This document shows, piece by piece, positions 25,256-35,270 of a DNA stretch of 64,000 nucleotides. The position numbers and the translations under genes are program-made. The number at the start of each line of letters is the position of its first letter. Position 1 is the stretch's first letter. Source of the stretch: Defluviimonas aquaemixtae (GTDB lineage: Bacteria > Pseudomonadota > Alphaproteobacteria > Rhodobacterales > Rhodobacteraceae); assembly GCF_900302475.1 (NCBI RefSeq), contig NZ_OMOQ01000007.1, positions 1-64,000 on the forward strand, read 5' to 3'. The notes under the pieces are model-generated. The model was not told where the DNA came from and made no database searches. It was given only the letters and a program-made list of their open reading frames with translations.

Positions 25256-26026
25256 ATGAAGCATGTCGCACGAGGCCGGATCGTCATCTGGGAGGGCGCC
25301 AGTCTCTGGGCCTTCGAAGTGCCGGATACGACAAGCATCCGGCGCAGCACCGATTTCCACGCCCACCATGCCATTCAACTGACGTTCTCCGTGGGCGGCG
25401 GTTTCCGGTTCCGCATCGGGGCAGAGGTGGTCGAGGGCCCGATCGTGTTGATCGCGCCGGACGTGCCGCATGCTTACGAACCGCAGGGGCGGAACGCGAT
25501 GATCTTCATCGAACCGGAAAGCAGGATGGGTGCGGCCGTGCTGCGCGATCTCGCGGGCGGCAGCTTTTCCCGGCCCGATCTGTCCGGGTTCGCCGATATC
25601 GCCGCGCGCCTGTCCTGCATCTGGGAGGGTCCGCGCCCGGATGATGCGGTCCTTGCCGGGCTGGGCATGGAACTTGCAGCGCGTCTTTCGGGTGATCCCA
25701 AAGTCGCGCGGGTGCTCGACCCGCGTATCGCACGGGTTCTCGAAAGGCTCTCAGCCGATCTCGACTCTCGGCTGAATGCCCGTCAGGCCGCAGCGATCGC
25801 CTGCTTGTCAGAAAGCCGGTTCAGCCACCGCTTCGTCGAAGAGGTCGGCCTGCCCTATCGCACCTATGTGCTCTGGCGGAGACTGATGGTCGCCGTGCAG
25901 GGGATCGCGGCCGGGAACACCCTGACCGACGCCGCGCATGACGCAGGCTTTGCCGATTCCGCGCATTTCAGTCGAACCTTCCTCAGGATGTTCGGAGTCC
26001 CGGCGTCCCTGCTCATGATGATCTGA
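25256..26026 (+). CDS. AraC family transcriptional regulator
   Basis: A 256-residue regulator. Residues about 1-100 form a cupin-type sensor (STDFHAHHAIQLTFSVGGGF, IAPDVPHAYEPQG) with His residues that could bind metal. The C-terminal part holds two helix-turn-helices: RQAAAIACLSESRFSHRF and TLTDAAHDAGFADSAHFSRT, followed by FLRMFGVPAS. ATG at 25256 is chosen by position; an in-frame TTG eleven codons upstream is possible. It diverges from the FixH-like/MauG-like pair, its likely target, and the Cys-rich gene follows 132 bases downstream. Confidence 0.88.
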   Translation: MKHVARGRIVIWEGASLWAFEVPDTTSIRRSTDFHAHHAIQLTFSVGGGFRFRIGAEVVEGPIVLIAPDVPHAYEPQGRNAMIFIEPESRMGAAVLRDLAGGSFSRPDLSGFADIAARLSCIWEGPRPDDAVLAGLGMELAARLSGDPKVARVLDPRIARVLERLSADLDSRLNARQAAAIACLSESRFSHRFVEEVGLPYRTYVLWRRLMVAVQGIAAGNTLTDAAHDAGFADSAHFSRTFLRMFGVPASLLMMI

Positions 26027-26158
26027 CATCCCTTTTGCCGCGAATGCCGCTCGGCGTGATCGCCACCGTATGCCCTTCAGATTAGCTCTTTCGTTCAAGC
26101 TCGGTCCCCGCATCACGGCTAGGAATAGGTCACCACAAACGAACCCCAGGAGGATCAA

Positions 26159-26320
26159 ATGACTGACAACGACCTCGCCGATGCCTGCAACTGCGGCCAA
26201 TTCTGTGCCTGTCTGCCTCACGATATCGTCTGTACGTGCGGCCCAACGTGCGGCTGCGGTGATGCTTGCACCTGCGCCCCTGCAGTTCGTAACGCGACGA
26301 CCTGCGATTGCGCTAAGTGA
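26159..26320 (+). CDS. Cysteine-rich metallothionein-like protein with six CxC pairs (53 aa)
   Basis: ATG at 26159 follows a perfect AGGAGG. The 53-residue product has twelve Cys, all in Cys-x-Cys pairs: C10/C12, C16/C18, C25/C27, C31/C33, C37/C39, C49/C51. There is one His (H21), no aromatic except F15, and many Gly, Thr and Asp. There is no signal peptide, so it should be cytosolic. Composition and spacing are those of a metallothionein, able in principle to hold a Cu(I) or Zn thiolate cluster. The bacterial SmtA/BmtA pattern (CxCxxCxC plus a Tyr-Cys and His-rich end) is not present. It lies between the AraC gene and a strong hairpin, in a copper-rich region. Confidence 0.85.
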   Translation: MTDNDLADACNCGQFCACLPHDIVCTCGPTCGCGDACTCAPAVRNATTCDCAK

Positions 26321-26335
26321 TCCCATCCCGCCGTA

Positions 26336-26364
26336 GTCAGGTTCGACCCTAGGTCGAACCTGAC
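26336..26364 (+). terminator. Strong 12-bp hairpin after the metallothionein-like gene
   Basis: GTCAGGTTCGAC (26336-26347) and GTCGAACCTGAC (26353-26364) form a perfect 12-bp stem with a five-base loop, 15 bases after the stop codon. No T-run follows (CGTCGCCCCC), so termination may be Rho-assisted, or the hairpin protects the mRNA 3' end. Confidence 0.65.
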
Positions 26365-26607
26365 CGTCGCCCCCGTCCACTCAAGCTCATTGTCGCAGCT
26401 TAGCTACCGCGGCCCTACCGTGTGTCCGCTCTGAGTCCCGGAGCGAACTCTGATAATCGGCTGCAATAGAAAGCTCTTGGGATTCGCCCTTGATTCCGGC
26501 CATTGGAAACCCTCCTCAATGTCGGCTCCAAACGGCATTTAGCACCTTCAGACAGGGCTCGCGATTTCCCAAAGGTTTTCATGCGCGATCTTGGCAGGAC
26601 GCTCATG

Positions 26608-27273
26608 TCACCGACGCTGTTCCTCCACCCATTCTGCCTCACGCCCCTTGCCACAAAGTCGAGCACCCCGTGGCAGCGGCCTCTGCATGCGAAGCGCCTC
26701 CTCCGCGGGCAGCGTCATCTAAGCATCGATCTCGGCTTCGGATCTCAGGATCAACGGAATCGCCTTCTGGTGGACCGGGGCGACGACTTCGTTGGGCTCC
26801 GTGTTCAGACACGCGTGGATGTCGTCTGTCGTCTCTCCGTCCCTGAGCTTTCTGACCGAGGTCCAGGTCGTCCAGATGCCGGCGAAGAAGACAAGTGGCC
26901 GGCTCTCGTCAAGTGCGAACCAGACGAGCTCCTCCTCCTTGCCAATCCCCTGGTTGTTCTCGGCGAAACTCGTGAACGGGACCACGCAGCGATGTTCGCG
27001 GCCGAGCTAGCGCCGCCAGTGGGACGATATGGTGTTGCGGACCTTCGTGAAGCCGTGATCGACCTTGCGACCATTGAGCGCGAAGGCAGGAGACGGCATG
27101 CCCCAGCGCAAGAGGGAAAGCTTCCGTCCCTCATTGGTGTTTCGGACGACGGGCGCCATCTGGCCGGGGAAGATCCCCGGCAGCGGCGGCTGGTTTCCGG
27201 TCTCATCCTCCATGGCCCTCGCGATCTCGCGGATCGCAGCCTGGCCCGTCGACAAGGGATAGAGGTTGCGCAT
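26608..27273 (-). pseudogene. SRAP/YedK (HMCES family) gene, multiply inactivated
   Basis: From ATG at 27273 the sequence is a recognisable SOS-response-associated peptidase: MRNLYPLSTGQAAIREI, NQPPLPGIFPGQMAPVVRN, RWGMPSPAFAL, then VPFTSFAENN and WFALDESRPLVFFAGIWTTW. The catalytic Cys2 is Arg (CGC for TGC), the frame has TAG after SSHWRR (a Trp position) and another TAG after EAEIDA (again a Trp position). The remainder runs to TGA at 26608-26610. Intact family members crosslink to abasic sites in single-stranded DNA through Cys2. Confidence 0.9.
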
Positions 27274-27500
27274 GCCGAACTGGTCCTCCCCGCGCCACGC
27301 ACCCGTCTGGGCCCGCTCGTCGATTTTTTCCGTGGGATCGAGCGTCTGGACATGACGAGAACATTATAAGAACATTGTCGCTATGCAATCGCCTTCGCCT
27401 GCGCCGGGTCGGCCCATGTCTGCCGATTACGATAACCGATACGCACGCGACATCCTCGGCCGGCAAGAGGCGATCAGGCTCGACTGGCTGACCGGCTGGC

Positions 27501-27674
27501 ATGCGCTCGCGGACCTGCACGTCCTGCCGGCACCAAGGCTACATCGAGGCGGTGCGTCTGCGGCGCTACTACGCGCGGCACATGAAGCTCGGCAGCTTGG
27601 AGCACCGGCTCAGATGTACCGCCTGCGGCACGAGAGGTGCGGTCAGCTGGACGCCCGTGAGGCAGAAGCTGTGA
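27501..27674 (+). CDS. Small double-CxxC (zinc-ribbon-like) protein, start uncertain
   Basis: ATG at 27501 encodes 57 residues with two CxxC knuckles: TCTSCRHQGYIEAVRLRRYY near the start and RLRCTACGTRGAVSW near the end, as in a zinc ribbon. No SD precedes it. Upstream, in a different frame from 27418, MSADYDNRYARDILGRQEAI and RLDWLTGW also look coding, so the original gene may have started there and lost its frame. It diverges from the dead SRAP gene. Function unknown. Confidence 0.45.
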   Translation: MRSRTCTSCRHQGYIEAVRLRRYYARHMKLGSLEHRLRCTACGTRGAVSWTPVRQKL

Positions 27675-28199
27675 CACCAGTTCGGGCTCGATACCTGGCG
27701 ATTCAGCGGCCGGGAAACGGTGGGTCAGTCGAATGAGCCGATCAGACGCGTCTCGGGGGCGAACCGGACTGAGGTGGGATGGATTGTGTATGCGCAAGTG
27801 GCAATGTCGGCTCCGAGCCCACCTTGACCAATGCTGCAGTAAGCATGAATTTCAGCTTCTGATTTCACGACAATGAGATGACGTAATCAAACGAGGCTCT
27901 GCCAAGGGCAGAAATGTGTTCGCTCGGGTCTTTCGCGCCCGTTCCAGGGTGAGTGTGTTGAGGGCGAAGACGTTGTTGTTGTCATCATGCGAGTGACCGA
28001 AAGTATCACCCTCGCTATGGCGATCGCGCCATCTGCCTGAATTGCTGAATGTCTGCTGATCCAGGTCGGCATTTCACAGGTACGGCGTTTACCTCCGATT
28101 GACCCTGATCAAGGCGCCTTTAGCGGCCGCGTGTTCTCGTGCTGCACACACCAGCAAAGCATTTCACCAGCTCCTCCGCCACAACGCGAAGGAACAGAT
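27675..28199. other. Intergenic stretch without a supported gene
   Basis: Open frames on both strands are short and low in complexity. Base composition is more AT-rich than the flanks around 27,830-28,060. No promoter can be assigned with confidence; the SD of the next gene is at its right end. Confidence 0.5.
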
Positions 28200-28589
28200 A
28201 TGACCGAAGACCATCCAAATGTCGCGCTGTTGAAGCGTCTTGATCTGCGCAATCTCGCGGCATCGAGGGGCCTGATCGCCGAAGATGTCGTCTGGCACTA
28301 CTTCAATCCCAACCTGCCCGACTTGCAGGGGGACTATGTCGGATTGGACGGCCTCCACTCTTTCTTCGAGGCCATCGCCCAGAAGTCCGGCGGGACGTTC
28401 AATATCAATCCCATGTCGGTCACACCCGTCGGGGACGAGCTGGTTGTCGTGCAGTCGCGAAACACGCTGACCTTCCGGGGCCGCTCGGTCGCCGTGGACG
28501 TCGTGGTCGTCTGGCGCATCGTGGACGGGCGGGTGGTGCAGGTTTGGGACATCGTCCCGGGCGATGCGAAGGAGGTTCAAGATGACTGA
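28200..28589 (+). CDS. SnoaL/NTF2-like protein
   Basis: A 129-residue protein starting at ATG 28200 after GAAGGAAC. The fold pattern is N-terminal helix (VALLKRLDLRNLAASRGLI), VVWHYFNPNLPDL, GLHSFFEAIAQKS, and VAVDVVVVWRIVDGRVVQVWDIVP. It overlaps the next gene by eight bases, so it is translationally coupled to the flavoprotein. It may bind or present that enzyme's hydrophobic substrate (inference). Confidence 0.82.
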   Translation: MTEDHPNVALLKRLDLRNLAASRGLIAEDVVWHYFNPNLPDLQGDYVGLDGLHSFFEAIAQKSGGTFNINPMSVTPVGDELVVVQSRNTLTFRGRSVAVDVVVVWRIVDGRVVQVWDIVPGDAKEVQDD

Positions 28590-30135
28590 CGCTGACAAGA
28601 CCAACTGGGACGCCATCGTCATCGGTTCGGGCATGGGGGGAATGGCGGCTGCCGCCGCGCTGTCCAAGGGCGGGCACAAGGTGCTCCTGCTCGAGCAATA
28701 CCAGACCCTTGGCGGCCTGACCCACAGCTTTTCCCGCGAGGGTTTCACCTGGGATGCGGGTATCCATTACCTGAGTGGTATCGCCCCGGGCGATCGAATG
28801 CGCGACCTGTTGGACTGGCTGTCGGACACGCCGATCGAATTCACGTCGATGGGGGCCGTCTATGACAACCTTCATATCGGCGACGCGGACCCGCTCGCCT
28901 TGTCCCGCCCCTTCGAAGCGCAGGAACGCGATTTCAAGGACCGGTTCCCGGATGAGGCAAAGGCCATCGAAGCCTGGACCGCAGCGCTCAGGGAAGGCCG
29001 GGAGTCGATGCACACGATCTTTTCGACACGTGCGATGCCTGAACTTCTTGGCACTGTGTTGCAATGGTGGAATGGCCGCGCCATCGACCGATGGTGCAAG
29101 CGGACGACGCAGGAGGTGATCGACGAGATCACCGACAACCCCGAATTGGCCGCCGCATTCGCCGCGCAATGGTTCGATCATGGCGGCAGGCCTAGCAAGG
29201 CGAGCTTCGCGATGCATGCCCTGATTTCCGCGTCTTACCTGGAAAGCGGGGCCTGGTATCCGGTGGGGGGCGGTGCGGTCTTTGCCGAACATATCCTGCC
29301 CACGATCGCGGCTGGCGGAGGTGAGGCGAGGGCAGGCGCCAGAGTTGAGACGCTTCTCTTCGAGGACGACCGGATTGTCGGTGTGCGGACGACGGACGGG
29401 GAGGAATTCCGCGCCGATGCGGTGATCTCGGATATCGGTGCGCGCGAGACGGTGAACCATCTTCTTCCCGACGATTGCGGACATCAGGACTGGATCGACG
29501 AAATCCGCTCTCTGCCGCCGTCGATCGCGCATTTCAGCCTGTTCATGGGCTTTGAGGGCGACGTCGAGGATGCCGGAGCGACCCGGTCGAACCACTGGAT
29601 ATATCCGACGGGCAAAGTCGACGTCGTCTGGACGGATGCGCCGGATAGCCCGCCGCCCGGCATGTTCGTCTCATTCGCCTCGGTAAAGGACCCCGGCCAT
29701 GACCCCGGACCTGCGCAGAGGTACGCTGGCGAACTGGTGGCTTGGGCGGACTGGTCGACGGTGGAGAAATGGGCCGATACGGACGCTGGGGAGCGCGGCG
29801 ATGATTACCGGTCGTTCAAGACCCGGGTCGAGGATGTGATGTTCGCGCAGTTCGAGGCCTACTTCCCGGAATTGGCCAGCCTCGTCGTGTTCCGCGATCT
29901 CTCGACGCCGCTTACGACCTCATCGATCACGGGGCATCACCGGGGCGCGTTCTATGGGCTGGACGTGACGCCCAAACGCGTGATGAGCGGAGCGCTGCAG
30001 GCCAAGACGCCGGTCCCGGGCCTGTTCCTCGCCGGTCAGGATGTCGCGAGCCCCGGTATTCCCGGTGCGCTCTGGGGCGGGCTGCTCGCCGCCGCCAGCG
30101 TCGATCCGAAGATCGTCCGGCAGTTCCGGGGGTAG
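28582..30135 (+). CDS. FAD-dependent oxidoreductase, carotenoid isomerase/retinol saturase-like
   Basis: A 517-residue flavoprotein. The dinucleotide motif is AIVIGSGMGGMAAAAALSKGGHKVLLLEQ (residues about 12-40), followed by LGGLTHSFSREGFTWDAGIHY. The C-terminal FAD motif is PGLFLAGQDVASPGIPGALWGGLLAA. This layout fits the phytoene-desaturase superfamily branch of CrtISO and all-trans-retinol 13,14-reductase. SD AAGGAGG lies before ATG 28582. No carotenoid synthesis genes are nearby, so the substrate is open; a lipid or terpenoid is likely. Confidence 0.85.
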   Translation: MTDADKTNWDAIVIGSGMGGMAAAAALSKGGHKVLLLEQYQTLGGLTHSFSREGFTWDAGIHYLSGIAPGDRMRDLLDWLSDTPIEFTSMGAVYDNLHIGDADPLALSRPFEAQERDFKDRFPDEAKAIEAWTAALREGRESMHTIFSTRAMPELLGTVLQWWNGRAIDRWCKRTTQEVIDEITDNPELAAAFAAQWFDHGGRPSKASFAMHALISASYLESGAWYPVGGGAVFAEHILPTIAAGGGEARAGARVETLLFEDDRIVGVRTTDGEEFRADAVISDIGARETVNHLLPDDCGHQDWIDEIRSLPPSIAHFSLFMGFEGDVEDAGATRSNHWIYPTGKVDVVWTDAPDSPPPGMFVSFASVKDPGHDPGPAQRYAGELVAWADWSTVEKWADTDAGERGDDYRSFKTRVEDVMFAQFEAYFPELASLVVFRDLSTPLTTSSITGHHRGAFYGLDVTPKRVMSGALQAKTPVPGLFLAGQDVASPGIPGALWGGLLAAASVDPKIVRQFRG

Positions 30136-30387
30136 AGGGCGAAATGCCACAACATATAATTATCCCACCGTCGCGATAGCTGACGTTTGAGCAGCCATAC
30201 CGAGTGTCCGCTCCGTCCGGCTATTCTGTCGCTCGATGGCGTCGGATCTCCAACACCCCAGCGCATTCCGCCTAACTGTCGCATCCTGTAATTTAATGTC
30301 ATTATTACAATGATTTAGTCCTCGGGCATACTGCCCGGGCGAGGCGTGGACGCCCGCGGAATTCCCGAAGGCGGGGGGCACGACGGG

Positions 30388-31090
30388 ATGGGCGATCGCC
30401 TGGCGAAGATCGGCGCGGCGTAGGCGATCGCGCGAGGCGCGGGGCTCCGGCTCGAGCACCGGCCGGTTGCGGATCTCAGCCCCTCTGCGCGAAACGCGCA
30501 GACGCATTCGGAGGCGTAGGTCGCGCTGGTCGCGGGCTCGATCCGGGAATACGGCTTTATTTAACCGGTGCTCGGCGTCGGCCTCGCGTCGCTCGGCTTC
30601 GAGGTGCGCGCGCAGATCGTCTGGGCCAAGGAGCGCCTGGTATTCTCGCGCGGCCACTACCACTGGCAGAACGAGCCCTGCTGGTACGCGGTCCGGAAAG
30701 GGGCAACGGGACATTGGAGCAGGGACCTCAAGCAGTCGAAGCTCTGGCAGATCGCGGGCCGCGACGAGGATGCCGCGACCGGGCACGGCACGCAGAGGCC
30801 CTTGGAGTGCATGCGCCGGCCGATCCTCAACAACTCAAACCCGGGCCAGGTGGTCTGCGAGCCCTTCTCGGGATCGGGCACGACGATCATCGCGGCCGAG
30901 ACGACGGGCCGGGCCTGCTGCGCGGTCGAGCTCGACCCGGCCTATGTCGACGCCGCCGTCCTGCGTTGGCAGGCGTTCACGGGCGAGGCGGCAGTCCTCG
31001 AGGGTGAGGGGCAATCCTTTGGCGAGATTGGCAAGGATCGCTGTCGCGAGCAAGGTCCGGACGGTCCGACAGCGGCGGAGGGCGCAGGTG
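30388..31090 (+). pseudogene. Prophage-type ParB-domain DNA methyltransferase, internally deleted with stops
   Basis: A single frame from ATG 30388 first carries a ParB-like start (EHRPVADLSPSARNAQTHSE, VALVAGSIREYGF) interrupted by TAG, TAG and TAA. It then joins directly to the C-terminal part of an amino-methyltransferase (GFEVRAQIVWAKERLVFSRG, YHWQNEPCWYAVRKGATGHW, ECMRRPILNNSNPGQ, EPFSGSGTTIIAAETTGRAC, VELDPAYVD). The middle, including the catalytic DPPY-type motif, is missing: an intact gene of this type is well over 400 codons. FSGSGTT is the AdoMet-binding motif. Clearly a phage relic. Confidence 0.82.
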
Positions 31091-31312
31091 TGCCAATCGC
31101 GCAGTCTCTCCGCCATCGAGCCCGCATCCAATCTTGTCATGGGCTACGGGCTTGCCATGATCCTACAGCTTGCGGTCTTTGCGGTGATGGGACTCGCAGT
31201 CACGCCGGTTCAGTCGCTGCATTTGGGCGGCGTATTCACCTTGCTCTCCTTTGCTCGAAGCCACGCGCTGCATCGTCTCATCGAACGCATCGGGCATGGA
31301 GGGAGGAAATGA
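31088..31312 (+). CDS. DUF7220-like small membrane protein of phage origin
   Basis: GTG at 31088 starts a 74-residue protein: CQSRSLSAIEPASNLVMGYG, then two hydrophobic stretches (LAMILQLAVFAVMGLAV; LHLGGVFTLLSFARSHAL) and a basic end RLIERIGHGGRK. This matches the short phage protein family DUF7220 as I recall it. It directly follows the dead ParB-methyltransferase gene, an arrangement seen in prophages. The frame is intact, but being in debris it may not be expressed. Confidence 0.55.
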   Translation: MCQSRSLSAIEPASNLVMGYGLAMILQLAVFAVMGLAVTPVQSLHLGGVFTLLSFARSHALHRLIERIGHGGRK

Positions 31313-31591
31313 GCGGGATCGGATCGGCGCGCGATGCGAGACGTGTGGGATCGCCAGACGCCCCTCAGGGGAGGCAGAGGGTCGATCTCTGGCACCTTGG
31401 GGTCCGGAACCGGCGCGGGAGCCGGCCTGCCACAGCCGCAATATTCCCGACCGGGTGATCCTCCCCAACGAAGTGGTCCTCCGTAACAATCAGGAACACG
31501 GAGGATGACCTGCTAACGCCGTTTGGACCACCCGGCTAAAGATCTTCCGGGAGGAGACCTGCGGATCAATCGAGCATAATGCAGTCCTTGG

Positions 31592-32509
31592 TCACATTCC
31601 CCAGCGCAAAGCGATCAGATCAAGCTCTCTCGCGAGGTCGAGCAACCGCGATTTCGTGCGTTCGCTGAGGGGCTTGAGTGGGTGACGCACATGGTCGCTC
31701 TTGATGACGCCGCCAGCGGCAAAGACGGTCTTGCAGGCCCGAAGGCCGCATTGGCGGTTCTCGTGATTAATCAGAGGCAGGCAAAGTTTCCATTGTTTCA
31801 GCGCCGTATCGTGGTGACCGGCCCTGTACTCGGTCACGACAGGCCGGATTTTTTCGGGAAGCAGCCCAGATGTCATCGTTCCCGTTGCGCCGGCATCGAG
31901 ATCGGCGAGTAGTGTTACCGCCTCTTCTCCGTCGAACGGACCAACAATGTCGGCGCCTCCGGCTTCGATCAGCGCGGCGAGCTTGTCGGCGGCGAAGGCG
32001 GTCTCGACCTTGAAATAGCTCACATTCTCGATCTCGCGCGCCATGCGGACGAGGAGCGGGACGGAGAGCGTGACACCCGAAAGGGGGGCGTCCTGAACCA
32101 TGATCGGGATCGAGACCGCGTCGCTCACCGCCTGGAAATGCTCCACGATCCCCTGCTCGGCAGGCACGAGCCCGACGCCGTGATAGGGCGGCATCATCAT
32201 GACCATCGCCGCGCCGAGGGACTCGGCCGCCTTGGCCCGCGCCACGGCGATGTCGGTTGAGAAATGACTGGTTGTCACGATCACCGGAACTCGTCCCGCG
32301 ACATGCTCGAGGCAGAGCCGCATCAGAAGCTCACGCTCCTCGTCGGAGAGGACGAACTGTTCGGAATAGTTGGCGAGGACGCAAATCGCGTCGACGCCCT
32401 GATCAATCATGCAATCGAGCACTCGCCGCATCCCGTCTTCGTCCACGCGGCCGTCCGGATGGAACGGTGTGGGCGCGACAGGGAGAATCCCGGTAAGCGG
32501 CTGTTTCAC
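31592..32509 (-). CDS. Dihydrodipicolinate synthase family aldolase/dehydratase
   Basis: A 305-residue class I aldolase-fold protein. Features include the N-terminal LPVAPTPFHPDGRVDEDG, the substrate-pocket region NYSEQFVLSDEER, and the Schiff-base Lys in SYFKVET. NYSEQF replaces the GTTGE of true DapA, so lysine synthesis is unlikely. With a Gfo/Idh/MocA dehydrogenase upstream and a sugar-acid dehydratase scrap before that, an L-2-keto-3-deoxyarabonate dehydratase or related KDG-type enzyme fits best. Its start overlaps the upstream gene's stop by four bases. Confidence 0.8.
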   Translation of the reverse strand: MKQPLTGILPVAPTPFHPDGRVDEDGMRRVLDCMIDQGVDAICVLANYSEQFVLSDEERELLMRLCLEHVAGRVPVIVTTSHFSTDIAVARAKAAESLGAAMVMMMPPYHGVGLVPAEQGIVEHFQAVSDAVSIPIMVQDAPLSGVTLSVPLLVRMAREIENVSYFKVETAFAADKLAALIEAGGADIVGPFDGEEAVTLLADLDAGATGTMTSGLLPEKIRPVVTEYRAGHHDTALKQWKLCLPLINHENRQCGLRACKTVFAAGGVIKSDHVRHPLKPLSERTKSRLLDLARELDLIALRWGM

Positions 32510-33459
32510 GGTTTGACCTCTTGCTTTCCTCGAAAGTGAAACGGCGCGACGCGTCTACGGCGGCCGAGCATGAATGCGTCTGCGACGTGCCGCAGGGGCG
32601 CGAGGTCCATGTCGATTTTGCCTTCGGAGATCAGCCGCGCCATCTTCGCGTAAAGGCGCGGATATTCACCGGAAAGCGGCAGGTCGGGGGCGATCTTGCG
32701 TGGTTCGCCCTCAATTTCGATACGCGCGCCGCCATCGACAATACGCAGCGTCCCCTCATCGGTTGCGGCCTCGATCGTCCAAATCTGGTCGCCCTCCTGT
32801 CGCCAGTCGAACTCTGCCGTCACCGTCGCGCCCTGCGGGTGAAAAAAGTCAAGCGTTGCGGCGATGGGCGTCTGACGGTTCTCGGGGTAAGCGAGTTCAG
32901 CGCTGCTCAGATGGATCGGGCCAGGCAGTATTTCGGTCACGATTGAAAGCGCGTTGATGCCGGGATCGAACACGCCGAGCCCGCCCGGCTCCCAAATCCA
33001 TTCCTGGCCCGGATGCCAGCGCCGCACATCCTCTTTCCAATTCACGGCGAGGCGGCGGAGGGTCTTGTCCGCTAGCCAGGCCTTCGCTGCCGCCACTGAA
33101 TCGGCCTCGCGCGAGTGCCACGTCGCGAAGAGCGACACCCGGTGCACGCGAGCGAGCTGTTCAAGCGCGTGGCACTCCGCAAGCGTGGCCCCCGGCGGTT
33201 TTTCCAGCATCACGTGGCGCCCGGTGCGGATCGCCGAGGCAGCATAGGCAAAGCGCGGAACGGGCGGCAGGCAGAGCGACACGACTCTGACATCGGGACG
33301 CGCGGCGAGCATCGTGTCGAAGTCAGTGAAGGCCTCCACGCCTTCGACCTGGCCATGACGCGAGACGGTCGCCGCAAGCGTCCAGTCCGGCGAAGCGCCA
33401 ATGGCGGGAACATGCTGGTCCTGCGCAATCTTGCCGATGCCGACGAGCGCGATCTCCAT
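32506..33459 (-). CDS. Gfo/Idh/MocA oxidoreductase, galactose/arabinose 1-dehydrogenase-like
   Basis: A 317-residue NAD(P)-dependent sugar dehydrogenase. The Rossmann start is MEIALVGIGKIAQDQHVPAI, the catalytic EKP motif is in HVMLEKPPGATL, and the substrate side has GVFDPGINALSI. This pattern is close to D-galactose/L-arabinose 1-dehydrogenases, which begin oxidative sugar breakdown. ATG at 33459 overlaps the TGA of the dehydratase remnant upstream (TGATG), a trace of the former operon. Confidence 0.82.
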   Translation of the reverse strand: MEIALVGIGKIAQDQHVPAIGASPDWTLAATVSRHGQVEGVEAFTDFDTMLAARPDVRVVSLCLPPVPRFAYAASAIRTGRHVMLEKPPGATLAECHALEQLARVHRVSLFATWHSREADSVAAAKAWLADKTLRRLAVNWKEDVRRWHPGQEWIWEPGGLGVFDPGINALSIVTEILPGPIHLSSAELAYPENRQTPIAATLDFFHPQGATVTAEFDWRQEGDQIWTIEAATDEGTLRIVDGGARIEIEGEPRKIAPDLPLSGEYPRLYAKMARLISEGKIDMDLAPLRHVADAFMLGRRRRVAPFHFRGKQEVKP

Positions 33460-33575
33460 CAAGGCGCATCCCCGTCGACGGGGCCACCCGCTGCCGCGTT
33501 GAGCGAGGTGGGGAGGCCGACAATGCGGTGCACAGCACCCGACATGCGCGCATCAGCGATGCGGACCATATCCGT
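33459..33575 (-). pseudogene. C-terminal scrap of an IlvD/Edd-family dehydratase
   Basis: Minus-strand codons from 33575 read TDMVRIADARMSGAVHRIVG, then LPTSLNAAAGGPVDGDAP and TGA. DMVRI-DARMSG is the conserved C-terminal signature of IlvD/Edd dehydratases, and AAAGGP fits the end of that region. Upstream there is TAA and then pgm, so at least 450 codons are missing and the sequence after MSG is altered. It was probably a sugar-acid (for example arabonate/galactonate) dehydratase that completed this pathway. Confidence 0.7.
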
Positions 33576-33635
33576 TTATCCCTTCTTCAACCCGAACGCC
33601 GGACGCCCCTAGCTACACGCTTGGGCGTCACGGCC

Positions 33636-35270
<1,635 letters not shown>

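Noticed and set aside
30287..30309. TGTAAT...ATTACA inverted repeat in an AT-rich patch, considered as an attachment site or operator
   Set aside because: Short arms with a long gap and no matching copy or neighbouring integrase.
31450..31507. GGTGATCCTCC / GGAGGATGACC considered as insertion-sequence ends
   Set aside because: The arms are imperfect, only about 50 bases apart, and no transposase lies between or beside them.
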